Below, one piece after another: positions 18,704 through 27,925 of a stretch of DNA of 43,753 bases. Each line of letters starts with the position of its first letter. The stretch's first letter is position 1. Under the pieces are notes generated by a model. It ran no database searches, had not been told where the DNA came from, and saw nothing but the letters and a program-made list of their open reading frames with translations. The position numbers and the translations under genes were made by a program. This DNA comes from an uncultured Pelagibacteraceae bacterium (GTDB lineage Bacteria; Pseudomonadota; Alphaproteobacteria; Pelagibacterales; Pelagibacteraceae): the NCBI GenBank assembly GCA_902589305.1, contig CACISL010000003.1:32001-75753 (forward strand), read 5' to 3'.

Positions 18704-19409
18704 AAAATTTTTTTTTTATGATTAAGGATATAATCATTAAAAGAGCAAACATTATTATGGGTAAATAAATTTCAGGAGTTAAAATTAAATCAATCATACT
18801 AAAATTTTCTGCTTTCGTTATGTAGGAATTTATTCCAGCGCCAATTGTATTTATTATAAAAAAACTTGGAATGAAACCAAAGAAACTTGATAGAAAGTAA
18901 TTAATTTTTTTCATTCCAAACAAAATTGGTATTAAATTTTGTAATCCAAAGGGAACTCCTAAACCTCCTACAAATCTATAAATAAAAAAATAATAAAATT
19001 CATTTTTTTGGAATAAATAAATATATTTTTCAAATTTTTTTTCTAAAATTAATTTAACTAAATCTCTAAAAAAAAAATTTCCTATCGAGTATAAAACCAA
19101 AGCTCCAACTGAAATTGAAATTACTGAGATTAATGTTCCAAGCACTTGACCGAATAATATTCCTGATGCTATCAATATTGGTGATCCAAAACCAAGGAGC
19201 GCAACCCAGATTATAGCAAAGACGAAAAAGAAGATTAAATTAAGAATTATATTAGTGCTAATAAATTTATCTAAATCTGCTTGAAGTTCTTTATAATAAG
19301 AAAAATCGTCTAGTCTACTTATTTCAATAGCTGTGAAAATAAAATATAAGAAAGAGAATAATATTATTAAGTAGGAAACACCTAAAAATATTTTCAAATT
19401 TTTACTCAT
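18684..19409 (-). CDS. TVP38/TMEM64 (VTT-domain) inner-membrane protein
   Basis: A 241-aa protein with about five to six hydrophobic segments. The first is at residues 5-27. The conserved VTT core contains LLGFGSPILIASGILFGQVL, a re-entrant type loop, and the family motif YRFVGGLGVPFGLQNLIPIL. The C-terminus ends in a membrane helix and KKKFFDHANK. DedA/TVP38 proteins are linked to lipid and undecaprenyl-phosphate flipping and to membrane homeostasis, but the substrate here is unknown. It is divergent from rpmH and heads the run to the DUF255 protein and the small genes before dcd. Confidence 0.87.
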   Translation of the reverse strand: MSKNLKIFLGVSYLIILFSFLYFIFTAIEISRLDDFSYYKELQADLDKFISTNIILNLIFFFVFAIIWVALLGFGSPILIASGILFGQVLGTLISVISISVGALVLYSIGNFFFRDLVKLILEKKFEKYIYLFQKNEFYYFFIYRFVGGLGVPFGLQNLIPILFGMKKINYFLSSFFGFIPSFFIINTIGAGINSYITKAENFSMIDLILTPEIYLPIIMFALLMIISLIIKKKFFDHANK

Positions 19410-19417
19410 AATTTACC

Positions 19418-19446
19418 TGTACAATAGACAGCAATTAAAATATATA
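19418..19446 (+). promoter_or_regulatory. Possible promoter for rpmH operon
   Basis: In the 50-base gap between divergent TVP38 and rpmH there is a TATATA box at 19441-19446, with a weak TGTACA 17 bases upstream at 19418-19423. The spacing fits a sigma-70 promoter, and a start of transcription near 19453 would leave a very short leader before the rpmH ATG. In such AT-rich DNA this is only suggestive, although some promoter for this long operon must lie here. Confidence 0.35.
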
Positions 19447-19459
19447 CCTTTAAATATTT

Positions 19460-19594
19460 ATGAAAAGAACTTATCAACCCAGTAATTTAGTTAGAAAAAG
19501 AAGACATGGGTTTAGAGCAAGAATGGCTACTAAAACTGGAAGACAACTTATTGCTCGCAGGAGAGCTAAAGGAAGAAAGACTTTATCAACTTAA
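19460..19594 (+). CDS. rpmH: 50S ribosomal protein L34
   Basis: The 44-aa protein starts [20 protein letters not shown] and ends in KGRKTLST, the full L34 sequence pattern with the conserved RTYQPS head and GFRARM core. The ATG is at 19460 and the TAA at 19592-19594. It lies 6 bases before rnpA, the standard bacterial arrangement, and is the first gene of the long plus-strand run. Confidence 0.98.
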   Translation: MKRTYQPSNLVRKRRHGFRARMATKTGRQLIARRRAKGRKTLST

Positions 19595-19600
19595 AATTTA

Positions 19601-19951
19601 ATGGTTAGGCTTGAAAGTTTAAAAAAAAGCAACCAGTTCAAGAGAGCTCTTAAAGAAAAGAAAACTCATACTGAATACTTTTCTGTTTTCTCTGCAAAAA
19701 ACTTTATAAAACCAAAGCAAAAATCTAATTTAACAATTAGTTTTGTAATGAAAAAAAAAATTGGTAATGCTGTCAAAAGAAACAAAATTAGAAGAAAATT
19801 AAAAGCAATTGTTCAAAAATTGTTGAAAAAAAAGGGTGCAATTAATAAAGATTACACTTATATAGTTTTCGGTAAGTCTAATGCGTATGCTCAAAAACAA
19901 GATGTGCTTTTGCCATTAATGGAAAAAAGTTTTAGAAAATTACACAGATGA
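19601..19951 (+). CDS. rnpA: Ribonuclease P protein component
   Basis: RnpA is the small basic protein subunit of RNase P, which makes tRNA 5' ends. The 116-aa protein has [15 protein letters not shown] at the start, the family RNR signature as [19 protein letters not shown], and ends in KSFRKLHR. It is Lys-rich. The stop overlaps the yidD ATG by 4 bases (ATGA). Its enzyme is directly relevant to the infA/tRNA-Phe overlap found at 12681. Confidence 0.96.
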   Translation: MVRLESLKKSNQFKRALKEKKTHTEYFSVFSAKNFIKPKQKSNLTISFVMKKKIGNAVKRNKIRRKLKAIVQKLLKKKGAINKDYTYIVFGKSNAYAQKQDVLLPLMEKSFRKLHR

Positions 19952-20271
19952 AAACATTTTTAATTTTTATTATCAAATTTTATCAATATTTTATTTCACC
20001 CTTGTTAGGAAATAAATGTAGATTCTTACCGACTTGTTCCGAGTATTTTATTGAAGCGCTTAAAACTCAAGGTTTAATAATAGGAATTAAATTAGGGGTA
20101 AAAAGAATTTTAAAATGTCATCCTTTTGAGAAACTCGGCGGCAGCCAAGGTGTAGATTTAGTACCAATTCCAAAAAACGCTAATAGACAAGAAAGAAAAA
20201 AAATAATTGTAGATGCGTTGCAAAAAGCTTGCTGGAAATTAGAAGATAAAAAGGAAAGCGAAAATGGATAG
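19948..20271 (+). CDS. yidD: Membrane protein insertion efficiency factor YidD
   Basis: YidD is a small membrane-associated protein that assists YidC-dependent insertion. The 107-aa product has an N-terminal amphipathic/hydrophobic segment ([18 protein letters not shown]) and the family core [19 protein letters not shown] with two conserved cysteines, then [17 protein letters not shown]. It is slightly longer than the common 70-85 aa because of a charged tail. It overlaps rnpA by 4 and yidC by 8 bases. Confidence 0.95.
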   Translation: MKTFLIFIIKFYQYFISPLLGNKCRFLPTCSEYFIEALKTQGLIIGIKLGVKRILKCHPFEKLGGSQGVDLVPIPKNANRQERKKIIVDALQKACWKLEDKKESENG

Positions 20272-21946
20272 AAATGTTTTTGTAGCAATTGCTCTTTCAA
20301 TGTCGGTATTACTTTTCTGGGGTGCTTTTTTTGAAACTCCTAAAAAAACTTCTGAGCAACAAATAGATCAAAAAGTAGAGCAAAAAAGAGAACAAAACTC
20401 GATCGCGCCAACAATCGATCAACCACAAATAATACAAAAACTTACCAGAGAAGAATCTATTAATACAAGCAAAAGAATTAAAATTGAAAATGATAGCGTA
20501 GTAGGTTCAATTAATTTAAAGGGTGCTTTGATTGATGATATATCTTTTAAAAAACATAAACAAAAAGTTGAAGATGGAAAAAATATTATTTTTTTAAACC
20601 CCTCTGATACTGTAAACGGTTTTTACATTGAGACAGGTTGGGCGAGTATTGGAAATAAAATTAAAGTTCCAACAAAAGATTCTGAATGGACAGTGAAAGG
20701 TAATAATATTTTGAGCAACAATTCTCCTGTTATTTTGCAATGGAACAACAAAGAGGGTGTTACTTTTGAAAAAAGAATTGAGTTAGATGATAAATATTTA
20801 TTCAAAATATCACAACAAGTAAAAAATAATTCTAATTCGTCTATTGATCTATATCCATATGCGCAGATGACAAGGAATAAAATCCCTGATGATATTCAAA
20901 ATTTTTACATTCAACATGAGGGGTTTATTGGCGTATTTGACGATGAATTAAAGGAAGACGACTATGATGATGTAGAAGAAAAAAAAATAGTAAGAGAGTC
21001 AAATGAAGGCTGGCTTGGAATAACAGATAAATATTGGATGACTGCTTTTGTGCCTGAATCAGGTAAAAATTTTAAATCTACATTCCTTTACGAAAATGGA
21101 TTTAAAGCGAATTATATTATCAATGAACCTGTAAACATTGATAAATCATCAACTGGAACAAATAAACTTAGATTATTTATTGCCGCTAAAGAGGTTGAAA
21201 CAATTGATGGGTATGCTGCAGACCAAAATATAAACAAATTTGATTTAGTTATAGACTGGGGATGGTTTTACTTTTTTACAAAACCTTTATTTTTCGTAAT
21301 AGATTATTTATTCAAAATTTCAGGAAATTTTGGAACAGCTATAGTGTTATTAACTATTGCCATAAGGCTTATTTTCTTTCCGCTAGCTAACTTCTCATTT
21401 AGGTCAATGGCAAAAATGAAAGCAGTTCAACCGGAGATGATGAGACTTAAAGAGTTGCACAAAGATGATAAAGTCAAACTGCAACAAGAGATGATGGCGT
21501 TATACAGAAAAGAAAAAATTAATCCTGCATCAGGTTGCTTACCAGTTTTAATTCAAATTCCGTTCTTTTTCGCAATTTATAAGATGCTTTTTATTTCTTT
21601 AGAAATGAGGCATCAGCCATTTTTTGGTTGGATAAAAGACTTGTCAGCACAAGATCCAACTTCTTTATTCAATTTATTTGGTCTAATTCCATGGGATCCT
21701 CCAGGTTTTATGATTATAGGAATTTGGCCAATATTAATGGGTGCCTCTATGTGGGTTCAACAAAAATTAAACCCTGCTCCTGCTGATCCTATACAAGCGA
21801 AAATATTTGCTTTCTTTCCATTATTTTTAACGATCATACTTGCTTCTTTCCCTTCTGGTTTAGTTGTTTACTGGACAATAAATAATATTCTCACAATCGC
21901 TCAACAGTACGTAATTGTTAAAAAAACTACTGTGAAAACAAATTAG
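20264..21946 (+). CDS. yidC: Membrane protein insertase YidC
   Basis: YidC inserts and folds inner-membrane proteins, alone or with Sec. The 560-aa protein has an N-terminal membrane anchor (residues 5-22), a Gln/Lys-rich linker, a periplasmic beta domain (about residues 60-330) and the C-terminal insertase core with five helices. The core includes [20 protein letters not shown], where the Arg is the hydrophilic-groove residue, and a cytoplasmic helical hairpin ([16 protein letters not shown]). It is the long Gram-negative form. argB starts at the next base after its stop. Confidence 0.97.
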   Translation: MDRNVFVAIALSMSVLLFWGAFFETPKKTSEQQIDQKVEQKREQNSIAPTIDQPQIIQKLTREESINTSKRIKIENDSVVGSINLKGALIDDISFKKHKQKVEDGKNIIFLNPSDTVNGFYIETGWASIGNKIKVPTKDSEWTVKGNNILSNNSPVILQWNNKEGVTFEKRIELDDKYLFKISQQVKNNSNSSIDLYPYAQMTRNKIPDDIQNFYIQHEGFIGVFDDELKEDDYDDVEEKKIVRESNEGWLGITDKYWMTAFVPESGKNFKSTFLYENGFKANYIINEPVNIDKSSTGTNKLRLFIAAKEVETIDGYAADQNINKFDLVIDWGWFYFFTKPLFFVIDYLFKISGNFGTAIVLLTIAIRLIFFPLANFSFRSMAKMKAVQPEMMRLKELHKDDKVKLQQEMMALYRKEKINPASGCLPVLIQIPFFFAIYKMLFISLEMRHQPFFGWIKDLSAQDPTSLFNLFGLIPWDPPGFMIIGIWPILMGASMWVQQKLNPAPADPIQAKIFAFFPLFLTIILASFPSGLVVYWTINNILTIAQQYVIVKKTTVKTN

Positions 21947-22816
21947 ATGTCAAAAAATATTTCTCTAAACGAGATAAAACAATTTTGGCCTGATAATGCT
22001 CCAGACATTAATATTGTTCAAAAATACATAAAAAAATATGAAAATGAAAAAATTGTAATAAAATATGGTGGCAATGTTTTAATAGACAGAAATGTCTTTA
22101 ATAATTTTATATCTGATATAAATGTTCTTAATAAATTGGGTTTATCTGTAATTGTTGTTCATGGTGGCGGTCCAAGAATCAAAAGAGAGTTAGATAGGAA
22201 AAAAATCAAATCGAAATTTATTAATGGCTTAAGGGTTACTGATAAAGACATAATTGATATCGTAGAGGAAGTCCTAATTGATTTTAACAAAGACATAGCT
22301 AGTTCTCTTAAGAAACTAGGTTCTCAAGCAGCTATGTTTCATACTAAAACTGACAATATTATAGAGGTTGAACCTGAAAGAGAAGAACTTGGATTTGTTG
22401 GAATACCAAATAAAATAAATGATAATTTAATTCAAAAAGCATTAAACGAAAATAGAATTCCAATTATAGCACCTTTAGGCTTAGGAAAGAATGAACAAAC
22501 ATATAATATTAATGGTGACACTGCAGCAAGTGCTATTGCAAAAAAACTTAAGTCTAGAAGGCTAATATTAATGACAAATGTTGAAGGTGTATATGATGAC
22601 CAGAAAAAGTTAATATCAGAAATTAAACCTTTTGATCTTGAAAATCTAATTAAATGGAAAGTTGTTCAAGGAGGTATGATTCCTAAAATAGAAAATTGTG
22701 TAGATGCTGTGCAAAATGGGGTGAGAGGTGTAGTAATTCTAGATGGAAGAAAACCCCATTCGATTTTACACGAAATTTTTTCGGATAAGGGATCTGGAAC
22801 GCTGATTAGAGAATGA
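21947..22816 (+). CDS. argB: Acetylglutamate kinase
   Basis: ArgB phosphorylates N-acetylglutamate in arginine synthesis. The 289-aa protein has VIKYGGNVLIDRNV near the N-terminus, the nucleotide loop VIVVHGGGPRIKRELDR, NINGDTAASAIAKKL, LMTNVEGVYDDQKKLI and the C-terminal VVQGGMIPKIENC. It abuts yidC and overlaps the next gene by 4 bases. In other alphaproteobacteria I recall engB (yihA) between yidC and argB; here it is absent. Confidence 0.96.
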   Translation: MSKNISLNEIKQFWPDNAPDINIVQKYIKKYENEKIVIKYGGNVLIDRNVFNNFISDINVLNKLGLSVIVVHGGGPRIKRELDRKKIKSKFINGLRVTDKDIIDIVEEVLIDFNKDIASSLKKLGSQAAMFHTKTDNIIEVEPEREELGFVGIPNKINDNLIQKALNENRIPIIAPLGLGKNEQTYNINGDTAASAIAKKLKSRRLILMTNVEGVYDDQKKLISEIKPFDLENLIKWKVVQGGMIPKIENCVDAVQNGVRGVVILDGRKPHSILHEIFSDKGSGTLIRE

Positions 22817-23478
22817 AAGATTTAAAAGATATAAAATTTTGGTTATTTGACTTAGACAATACGCTTTATGATGGTGCTACCAAAGTTTTTGATCAGGTAG
22901 ATAAAAAGATGTCAAAATTTATTTCTGAAAAACTTAATGTCGGTATTGATGAAGCTAGAAAAATTCAAAAGAACTATTTTCAAGAATATAATACAACTTT
23001 AAACGGAATGATAAAACACCACAAAATTAATGCTGATGAGTTTTTAGAGTTTGTTCATGATGTAGATCTTAGTTTTTTAGATAAAAATAAAGATTTAGAA
23101 GATGAAATTGGAAAATTAAGTGGAAAAAAAATAATTTTTACAAATGGTTCTAGAGAGCATGCCCTCAATGTTACAAAACGAATAGGAATAGATAAGCTTT
23201 TTGACGGAATATTTGACATTAGAGATTGTAATTTTATTCCAAAGCCTTCCAAAGAACCTTACAAAAAATTGCTAGAAAATTACAAAATTGAGCCACAATA
23301 TTGTATATTCTTTGAAGATATTGCAAGAAATTTAAAGCCAGCTTATGAATTAGGAATGAAAACTGTTTGGATTAAAAATGATGAACCTTGGGCAGCAAAA
23401 TATTCAGATTCAGATTTCATTAACTATAAAACAGACAGCTTGGCGAAATTTTTAAAGGAGATTAATGAGTTACGATAA
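22813..23478 (+). CDS. HAD-superfamily pyrimidine 5'-nucleotidase type phosphatase
   Basis: A 221-aa HAD hydrolase with motif [18 protein letters not shown] (nucleophile and acid/base Asp), motif [21 protein letters not shown], a conserved Lys in [14 protein letters not shown] and motif IV as [19 protein letters not shown]. This set, including DLDNTLY, matches the alphaproteobacterial and yeast SDT1-like pyrimidine 5'-nucleotidase group. The substrate is inferred only. It overlaps argB by 4 and dapD by 14 bases; I recall the same argB-HAD-dapD order from Rhizobiales. Confidence 0.87.
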   Translation: MKDLKDIKFWLFDLDNTLYDGATKVFDQVDKKMSKFISEKLNVGIDEARKIQKNYFQEYNTTLNGMIKHHKINADEFLEFVHDVDLSFLDKNKDLEDEIGKLSGKKIIFTNGSREHALNVTKRIGIDKLFDGIFDIRDCNFIPKPSKEPYKKLLENYKIEPQYCIFFEDIARNLKPAYELGMKTVWIKNDEPWAAKYSDSDFINYKTDSLAKFLKEINELR

Positions 23479-24292
23479 GTTAGAAAAAATAATAAATCAA
23501 AGTTTCGAAAAAAAAGAAAAAGTAGGCCCAAAGTCAGATAAAAAATTAGTAAAAGCTATTAATGAAACTATTAATTTAGTTGATAGTGGTAAAATTAGAG
23601 TTGCAAATAAACAAAATGGCATTTGGGTTGTTAATCAATGGATTAAAAAAGCAATCTTGTTGAGCTTTAAAATTAATAAGATGGAAATGATGAAGGGTCC
23701 ATATACCACTTGGTACGACAAAGTACCTGGTAAGACGGTGACGTGGAAAGAAAAAGATTGGAAAAAAGCAGGGTACCGTCATGTTCCTAACGGAGTTGTT
23801 AGAAAAGGAGCATACATAGCAAAAAATGCAGTTTTAATGCCAAGCTTTGTAAATCTCGGAGCTTATGTAGATGAAGGCACTATGATTGATACGTGGGCCT
23901 CTGTTGGTTCTTGTGCTCAAGTTGGAAAAAATTGTCATATTTCTGGAGGTGCAGGTATAGGAGGTGTGCTAGAGCCACTTCAAGCTGGTCCAGTAATTAT
24001 TGAGGATAATTGTTTTATAGGTGCTCGATCTGAAATAGCCGAAGGTGTTTTAGTTGAAGAAGGAGCAGTATTATCAATGGGAGTTTATATTGGGGCGTCT
24101 ACAAAAATAGTGGACAGGAAATCTGGTGAAATACATTATGGTAAAGTTCCTGCATATTCAGTTGTGGTACCAGGAAGCTTACCTAGCAAGTCTAATCCTA
24201 ATGGACCTTCATTATATTGCGCAGTTATAGTCAAAAAAGTGGATGAGAAAACTAGGAGCAAAACTTCTATTAATGATTTATTAAGAGACTGA
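23465..24292 (+). CDS. dapD: 2,3,4,5-tetrahydropyridine-2,6-dicarboxylate N-succinyltransferase
   Basis: DapD succinylates tetrahydrodipicolinate in the succinylase branch of lysine and diaminopimelate synthesis. The 275-aa protein has an N-terminal helical domain, then a left-handed beta-helix of hexapeptide repeats: [56 protein letters not shown] and [20 protein letters not shown]. The C-terminus is [18 protein letters not shown]. It shares one base with the dapE start (TGATG), so the two enzymes acting near each other in the pathway are coupled. Confidence 0.97.
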   Translation: MSYDKLEKIINQSFEKKEKVGPKSDKKLVKAINETINLVDSGKIRVANKQNGIWVVNQWIKKAILLSFKINKMEMMKGPYTTWYDKVPGKTVTWKEKDWKKAGYRHVPNGVVRKGAYIAKNAVLMPSFVNLGAYVDEGTMIDTWASVGSCAQVGKNCHISGGAGIGGVLEPLQAGPVIIEDNCFIGARSEIAEGVLVEEGAVLSMGVYIGASTKIVDRKSGEIHYGKVPAYSVVVPGSLPSKSNPNGPSLYCAVIVKKVDEKTRSKTSINDLLRD

Positions 24293-25449
24293 TGACTATA
24301 ATTGACGAATTGCAATTATCTAAAGATTTAATAAAATTTCCAAGTGTTACTCCTAAAGATGCAGGAGCAATAAAATTTCTTAGTAAAAAATTAAAAAAAT
24401 TAGGCTTCAATTGTAAAATTCTAGAATTCAAGGGAAAAGGAAGTAAACCAATAAAAAACTTATATGCCAGATTCGGTAAAAAAGGACCAAACCTATGCTA
24501 TGCTGGTCATACAGATGTAGTTCCTCCAGGAAATTTTAAAGATTGGACTGTTAATCCTTTTAAACCAACAGTAAGAAAAAATTATTTAATTGGAAGAGGT
24601 GCAAATGATATGAAGAGTTCAATCGCTTGTTTTGCCGCTGCAGTAAGTAAATTTTTACAAAAGAATAGAAAGTTTAATGGATCAATTAGTTTTTTAATTA
24701 CAGGTGATGAAGAAGGCTATGCGATAAACGGTACAAAGAAAGTCGTAGAATATCTTAAAAGAAAAAAAGAAAAAATTGATTTTTGTATTGTGGGAGAACC
24801 AACTAATCCAAATAAACTTGGAGAAATGATAAAAATTGGAAGGAGAGGTAGTTTGTCTGGTAAAATAGAAATTATTGGAACTCAAGGCCATATTGCATAC
24901 CCTCACCTTTCAAATAATCCAATAAACACCCTAATAGCCATATGTAAAAAAATTAAAGAAAAAAAGTTAGATGAAGGTAATAAAAATTTTCAGCCTTCAA
25001 ATTTAGAATTCACATCAATAAATGTAGATAATAAAGCTCATAATGTGATTCCTGCAAGAGCAAAAGCTCAGTTTAATATAAGGTATAATAATTTACATAC
25101 TTCTTCCTCTTTGAAGAAAAAAATTAACTCAATTGTTAAACAAATTAGTAAAAAAAATAAATGTAAATATAAAATTGATTTCCTTGCAAATGGTGAAGCT
25201 TTTTTAACAAAACCGAGTAAAACATTATTTATAGCCAAAAAAATTATAAAAAAAATAACTAAGATTAATCCAAAGTTTTCTACAACAGGAGGAACATCTG
25301 ATGCAAGATTTATAAGAAAAATTTCTCCATGCCTTGAGTTCGGTTTAGTAAATAAAACTATGCATCGTGTAGATGAGTGTGTTTCTTTAACTGACTTAAA
25401 AAAACTTACAAAAATATATAGTGAATTTTTACTAGAGTATTTTAAGTGA
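24292..25449 (+). CDS. dapE: Succinyl-diaminopimelate desuccinylase
   Basis: DapE is a di-zinc M20 peptidase that removes succinate from succinyl-diaminopimelate. The 385-aa protein shows zinc and catalytic motifs YAGHTDVVPPGNFKDW, LIGRGANDMKSSIACFAAAV, FLITGDEEGYAINGTKKVV and CIVGEPTNPNKLGEMIKIG, and the late HRVDECVSLTDLKKL. The dimerisation domain is near residues 180-295. Its TGA overlaps the GTG start of the SET gene. Confidence 0.96.
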   Translation: MTIIDELQLSKDLIKFPSVTPKDAGAIKFLSKKLKKLGFNCKILEFKGKGSKPIKNLYARFGKKGPNLCYAGHTDVVPPGNFKDWTVNPFKPTVRKNYLIGRGANDMKSSIACFAAAVSKFLQKNRKFNGSISFLITGDEEGYAINGTKKVVEYLKRKKEKIDFCIVGEPTNPNKLGEMIKIGRRGSLSGKIEIIGTQGHIAYPHLSNNPINTLIAICKKIKEKKLDEGNKNFQPSNLEFTSINVDNKAHNVIPARAKAQFNIRYNNLHTSSSLKKKINSIVKQISKKNKCKYKIDFLANGEAFLTKPSKTLFIAKKIIKKITKINPKFSTTGGTSDARFIRKISPCLEFGLVNKTMHRVDECVSLTDLKKLTKIYSEFLLEYFK

Positions 25450-25889
25450 AAATTTACAAGATTAAAAAATCAAAGATCGATAAAAATGGCTTGTACGCAA
25501 ACCAAGACATAAAGAAAGGCACGAAAATAATAGAATATAAGGGAAAGATCATTACTGCAAGACAAAGTGAACTTGATCCAAAGTATGACAACGACAAAGC
25601 TATTTATCTTTTTAATATTAACAAAAAATATGATCTAGATGGAGACTTTGCATTTAATACAGCAAGATTGATAAATCATTCTTGTGATCCGAATTGTGAG
25701 GTATTTGGTAAAGGTCTAAGATTATGGGTTTATGCAATGAAAGATATAAAAAAAGGAGAAGAATTGTCCTATGATTATGGTTTTAGTTTTGATGAAGATT
25801 TTAAAAATTATCCATGCAAATGTGGTGCGGATAAATGTGTGGGATATATTGTCAGAGAGGGATCTAGATGGAGAATAAAAAGAAAATAA
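25446..25889 (+). CDS. SET-domain protein methyltransferase
   Basis: A 147-aa protein made almost only of a SET domain. It starts with GTG at 25446, overlapping the dapE stop by 4 bases. The SAM-pocket motif NHSCDPN is at 77-83, the catalytic YDY at 109-111, and a post-SET zinc-type cysteine set at C124, C126 and C131 (CKCGADKC), with C80 as probable fourth ligand. The N-terminal YANQDIKKGTKIIEYKGK is the usual SET-N strand. Such proteins methylate lysines; the bacterial target is unknown. It overlaps the next gene by 22 bases. Confidence 0.88.
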   Translation: MKIYKIKKSKIDKNGLYANQDIKKGTKIIEYKGKIITARQSELDPKYDNDKAIYLFNINKKYDLDGDFAFNTARLINHSCDPNCEVFGKGLRLWVYAMKDIKKGEELSYDYGFSFDEDFKNYPCKCGADKCVGYIVREGSRWRIKRK

Positions 25890-27166
25890 TAGTTACTGAG
25901 AAAAATATATCAATATTTACATCTTTTATTTTAATTGTTTATTTTTTCTTTGGATATCTAACTGATGAAAATTCTGCAGGCGCAGGTCCTTATGATTTTA
26001 AACTCATATGGAGTAATTTGCAGTTATTTAAAGAAGGAATTATCTCAAACTTAGAAAGTTTAGATTACAATGATAGCCGACCACCATTATCTTATATTAT
26101 TCACGTATTAGTAAATCCGTTAATTTTTGATCAACAAAGTTTTAGATTTTCAGTCTTACTAATATCTTTAATTGTTCCTTTATTATTTTTTTTTTCAATC
26201 AAATTAAATTATAAAGATTTAGATAATAATATATTACTATTATTAACCTTAATTATTACATTAAGCCCATTTTTTAGAACTAATGCATATTGGGGACTAG
26301 GAGAAAATTATGGAATGATTTTTTTACTTAGTTCTTATTTGATTTTACAAAAATTTAGAAATACTTTTAAAATAAATAGTTCATTTAAAAATTATTTAAT
26401 AATTTTTTTTTTATGCTTGAGTAGTTCTCTTTGTGTATATTTTGATCAAAAACTTGTTTTTATTCCAGCTTATATTTTCTTTTTTCTTATGAATTTTAAA
26501 ACTGAGCTAAAATACAAATTAATAGTTTTACTATTTTTTACTATATTTGCTTTACCATTCTTATATTTAATTAATATATGGGGGTCTATTCTTCCTCCAG
26601 ATGCATCATTATCTAGAGGTGTCGGCCAAAAATTTTATATATTTCATTTGGGGTATTGTTTGACTATAATTGCATTTTATATTGCTCCATTATTATTATT
26701 TAAAAAAGTTGGAATAAGAGATTTAAAAGATAAATTATTAACTAAAAATTTTACTTTAATATTATTTCTATTTTTAATTTATGTATTTGTAATTTTATTG
26801 TATGGAAACTTTCAATCTTTGCCAATAATCGGTAAAGGCTTTATTCATAAAATATTAATTTTTACGACTGAAAATATAAATATAAGACTTTTTCTTACTT
26901 TAATTTCATTTTTTATAGCTTTTATTCTCGTTTATATTTATTTTGATAATAAATATGATTTAATAATAATTTTATTTTTTTTAACTTTATCAATTGTTAT
27001 GTTTCCTTTTCAGCAGGAATACTTAGATCCTTTGATTTATATTTTAGCTTTAACTTTTTTTAATACTAAACTTAACTTGAGCTTAAGAAAAACGTATTTT
27101 TTATTAGTATATTTTTTAATTTTTTCATTAGTTTCAAAGCAGTATTATCAAATTACAATAGTATAA
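25868..27166 (+). CDS. Polytopic membrane protein, GT-C glycosyltransferase-like
   Basis: A 432-aa protein with roughly eleven to twelve hydrophobic helices, very rich in Phe, Leu and Ile. After the first helix comes an acidic loop (DENSAGAGPYDFKLIWSN) and then SLDYNDSRPPLSYIIHVL, which looks like the first extracytoplasmic loop of GT-C enzymes that use polyprenyl-phosphate sugars (a D/E-rich pair before an RPP-like motif). I cannot name a family beyond that. It follows the SET gene with a 22-base overlap and precedes a GT2 gene by 6 bases, which supports a glycan role. Confidence 0.6.
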   Translation: MENKKKIIVTEKNISIFTSFILIVYFFFGYLTDENSAGAGPYDFKLIWSNLQLFKEGIISNLESLDYNDSRPPLSYIIHVLVNPLIFDQQSFRFSVLLISLIVPLLFFFSIKLNYKDLDNNILLLLTLIITLSPFFRTNAYWGLGENYGMIFLLSSYLILQKFRNTFKINSSFKNYLIIFFLCLSSSLCVYFDQKLVFIPAYIFFFLMNFKTELKYKLIVLLFFTIFALPFLYLINIWGSILPPDASLSRGVGQKFYIFHLGYCLTIIAFYIAPLLLFKKVGIRDLKDKLLTKNFTLILFLFLIYVFVILLYGNFQSLPIIGKGFIHKILIFTTENINIRLFLTLISFFIAFILVYIYFDNKYDLIIILFFLTLSIVMFPFQQEYLDPLIYILALTFFNTKLNLSLRKTYFLLVYFLIFSLVSKQYYQITIV

Positions 27167-27172
27167 AAATTT

Positions 27173-27925
27173 ATGAATAATCCTAAAGTAGATATTATTT
27201 TACCAAACTTCAATAGCTCTGACTTTATTTTGAAAACTGTTCAAAGTATTAAAAAACAAAGTTATAAAAATTGGAAACTTGTAATTGTTGACGATAATTC
27301 AAATTTAAAAACTAAAAAAATTTTGAAAAAAATATCTAAATATAAAAAAATTAAAGTTTATTGGTTAAAAAAAAATAACGGCGCTGCTCATTGTAGAAAT
27401 TTTGCTATAAAACAAACTAATTCTCCTTATATAGCTTTTATAGACTCTGATGATTTATGGGAAAAGAATAAATTAAAGGCTCAAGTAGAATTTATGAAAA
27501 AAAATAATATATCATTCTCATACACTTTCTATAATACTTTTGGTGATAAAATTAAATCAATAAGACCAAGATTAAAATTTAATTTTAATGATTTTGTTCA
27601 CAATACATCCATAGCAACAAGCACAATGATGGTAAAAAGAAAAGATATAACAAACATTAAATTTACCAACACTAAAATTTGTGAGGATTATTTCTTCAAG
27701 TGTAAATTGCTGAAGAGGGTTGGCTTTGCTTTCTGTTTGCAAAAATTTTTAACTAAATATAGAATTAGAAAAAACTCTTTACAAAGTAGTAATTTAAGGA
27801 ATTTTTATTGGATATGGAAAATTAATAAAAAATATAATAAATTTAACTTTTTTCAAAATTTAACTTCGCTTATAGCCATATCTATTAATTCAATTAAAAA
27901 ATATAGCGCCAAAAATATTCTATGA
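27173..27925 (+). CDS. GT2 family glycosyltransferase
   Basis: The 250-aa protein has the GT-A fold signature VDIILPNFNSSDFILKTV, QSYKNWKLVIVDDNS, then ARN-like AHCRNFAIKQTNSPYIAFID and the nucleotide-sugar DxD motif as DSDDLWEKNKLKAQVEFM. The C-terminal part has EDYFFKCKLLKRVGFAFC and a basic tail without a clear membrane anchor. It probably transfers a sugar for surface glycan assembly at the inner face of the membrane. Donor and acceptor are unknown. It is the last gene of the plus-strand run and ends one base from truA, which converges on it. Confidence 0.85.
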   Translation: MNNPKVDIILPNFNSSDFILKTVQSIKKQSYKNWKLVIVDDNSNLKTKKILKKISKYKKIKVYWLKKNNGAAHCRNFAIKQTNSPYIAFIDSDDLWEKNKLKAQVEFMKKNNISFSYTFYNTFGDKIKSIRPRLKFNFNDFVHNTSIATSTMMVKRKDITNIKFTNTKICEDYFFKCKLLKRVGFAFCLQKFLTKYRIRKNSLQSSNLRNFYWIWKINKKYNKFNFFQNLTSLIAISINSIKKYSAKNIL

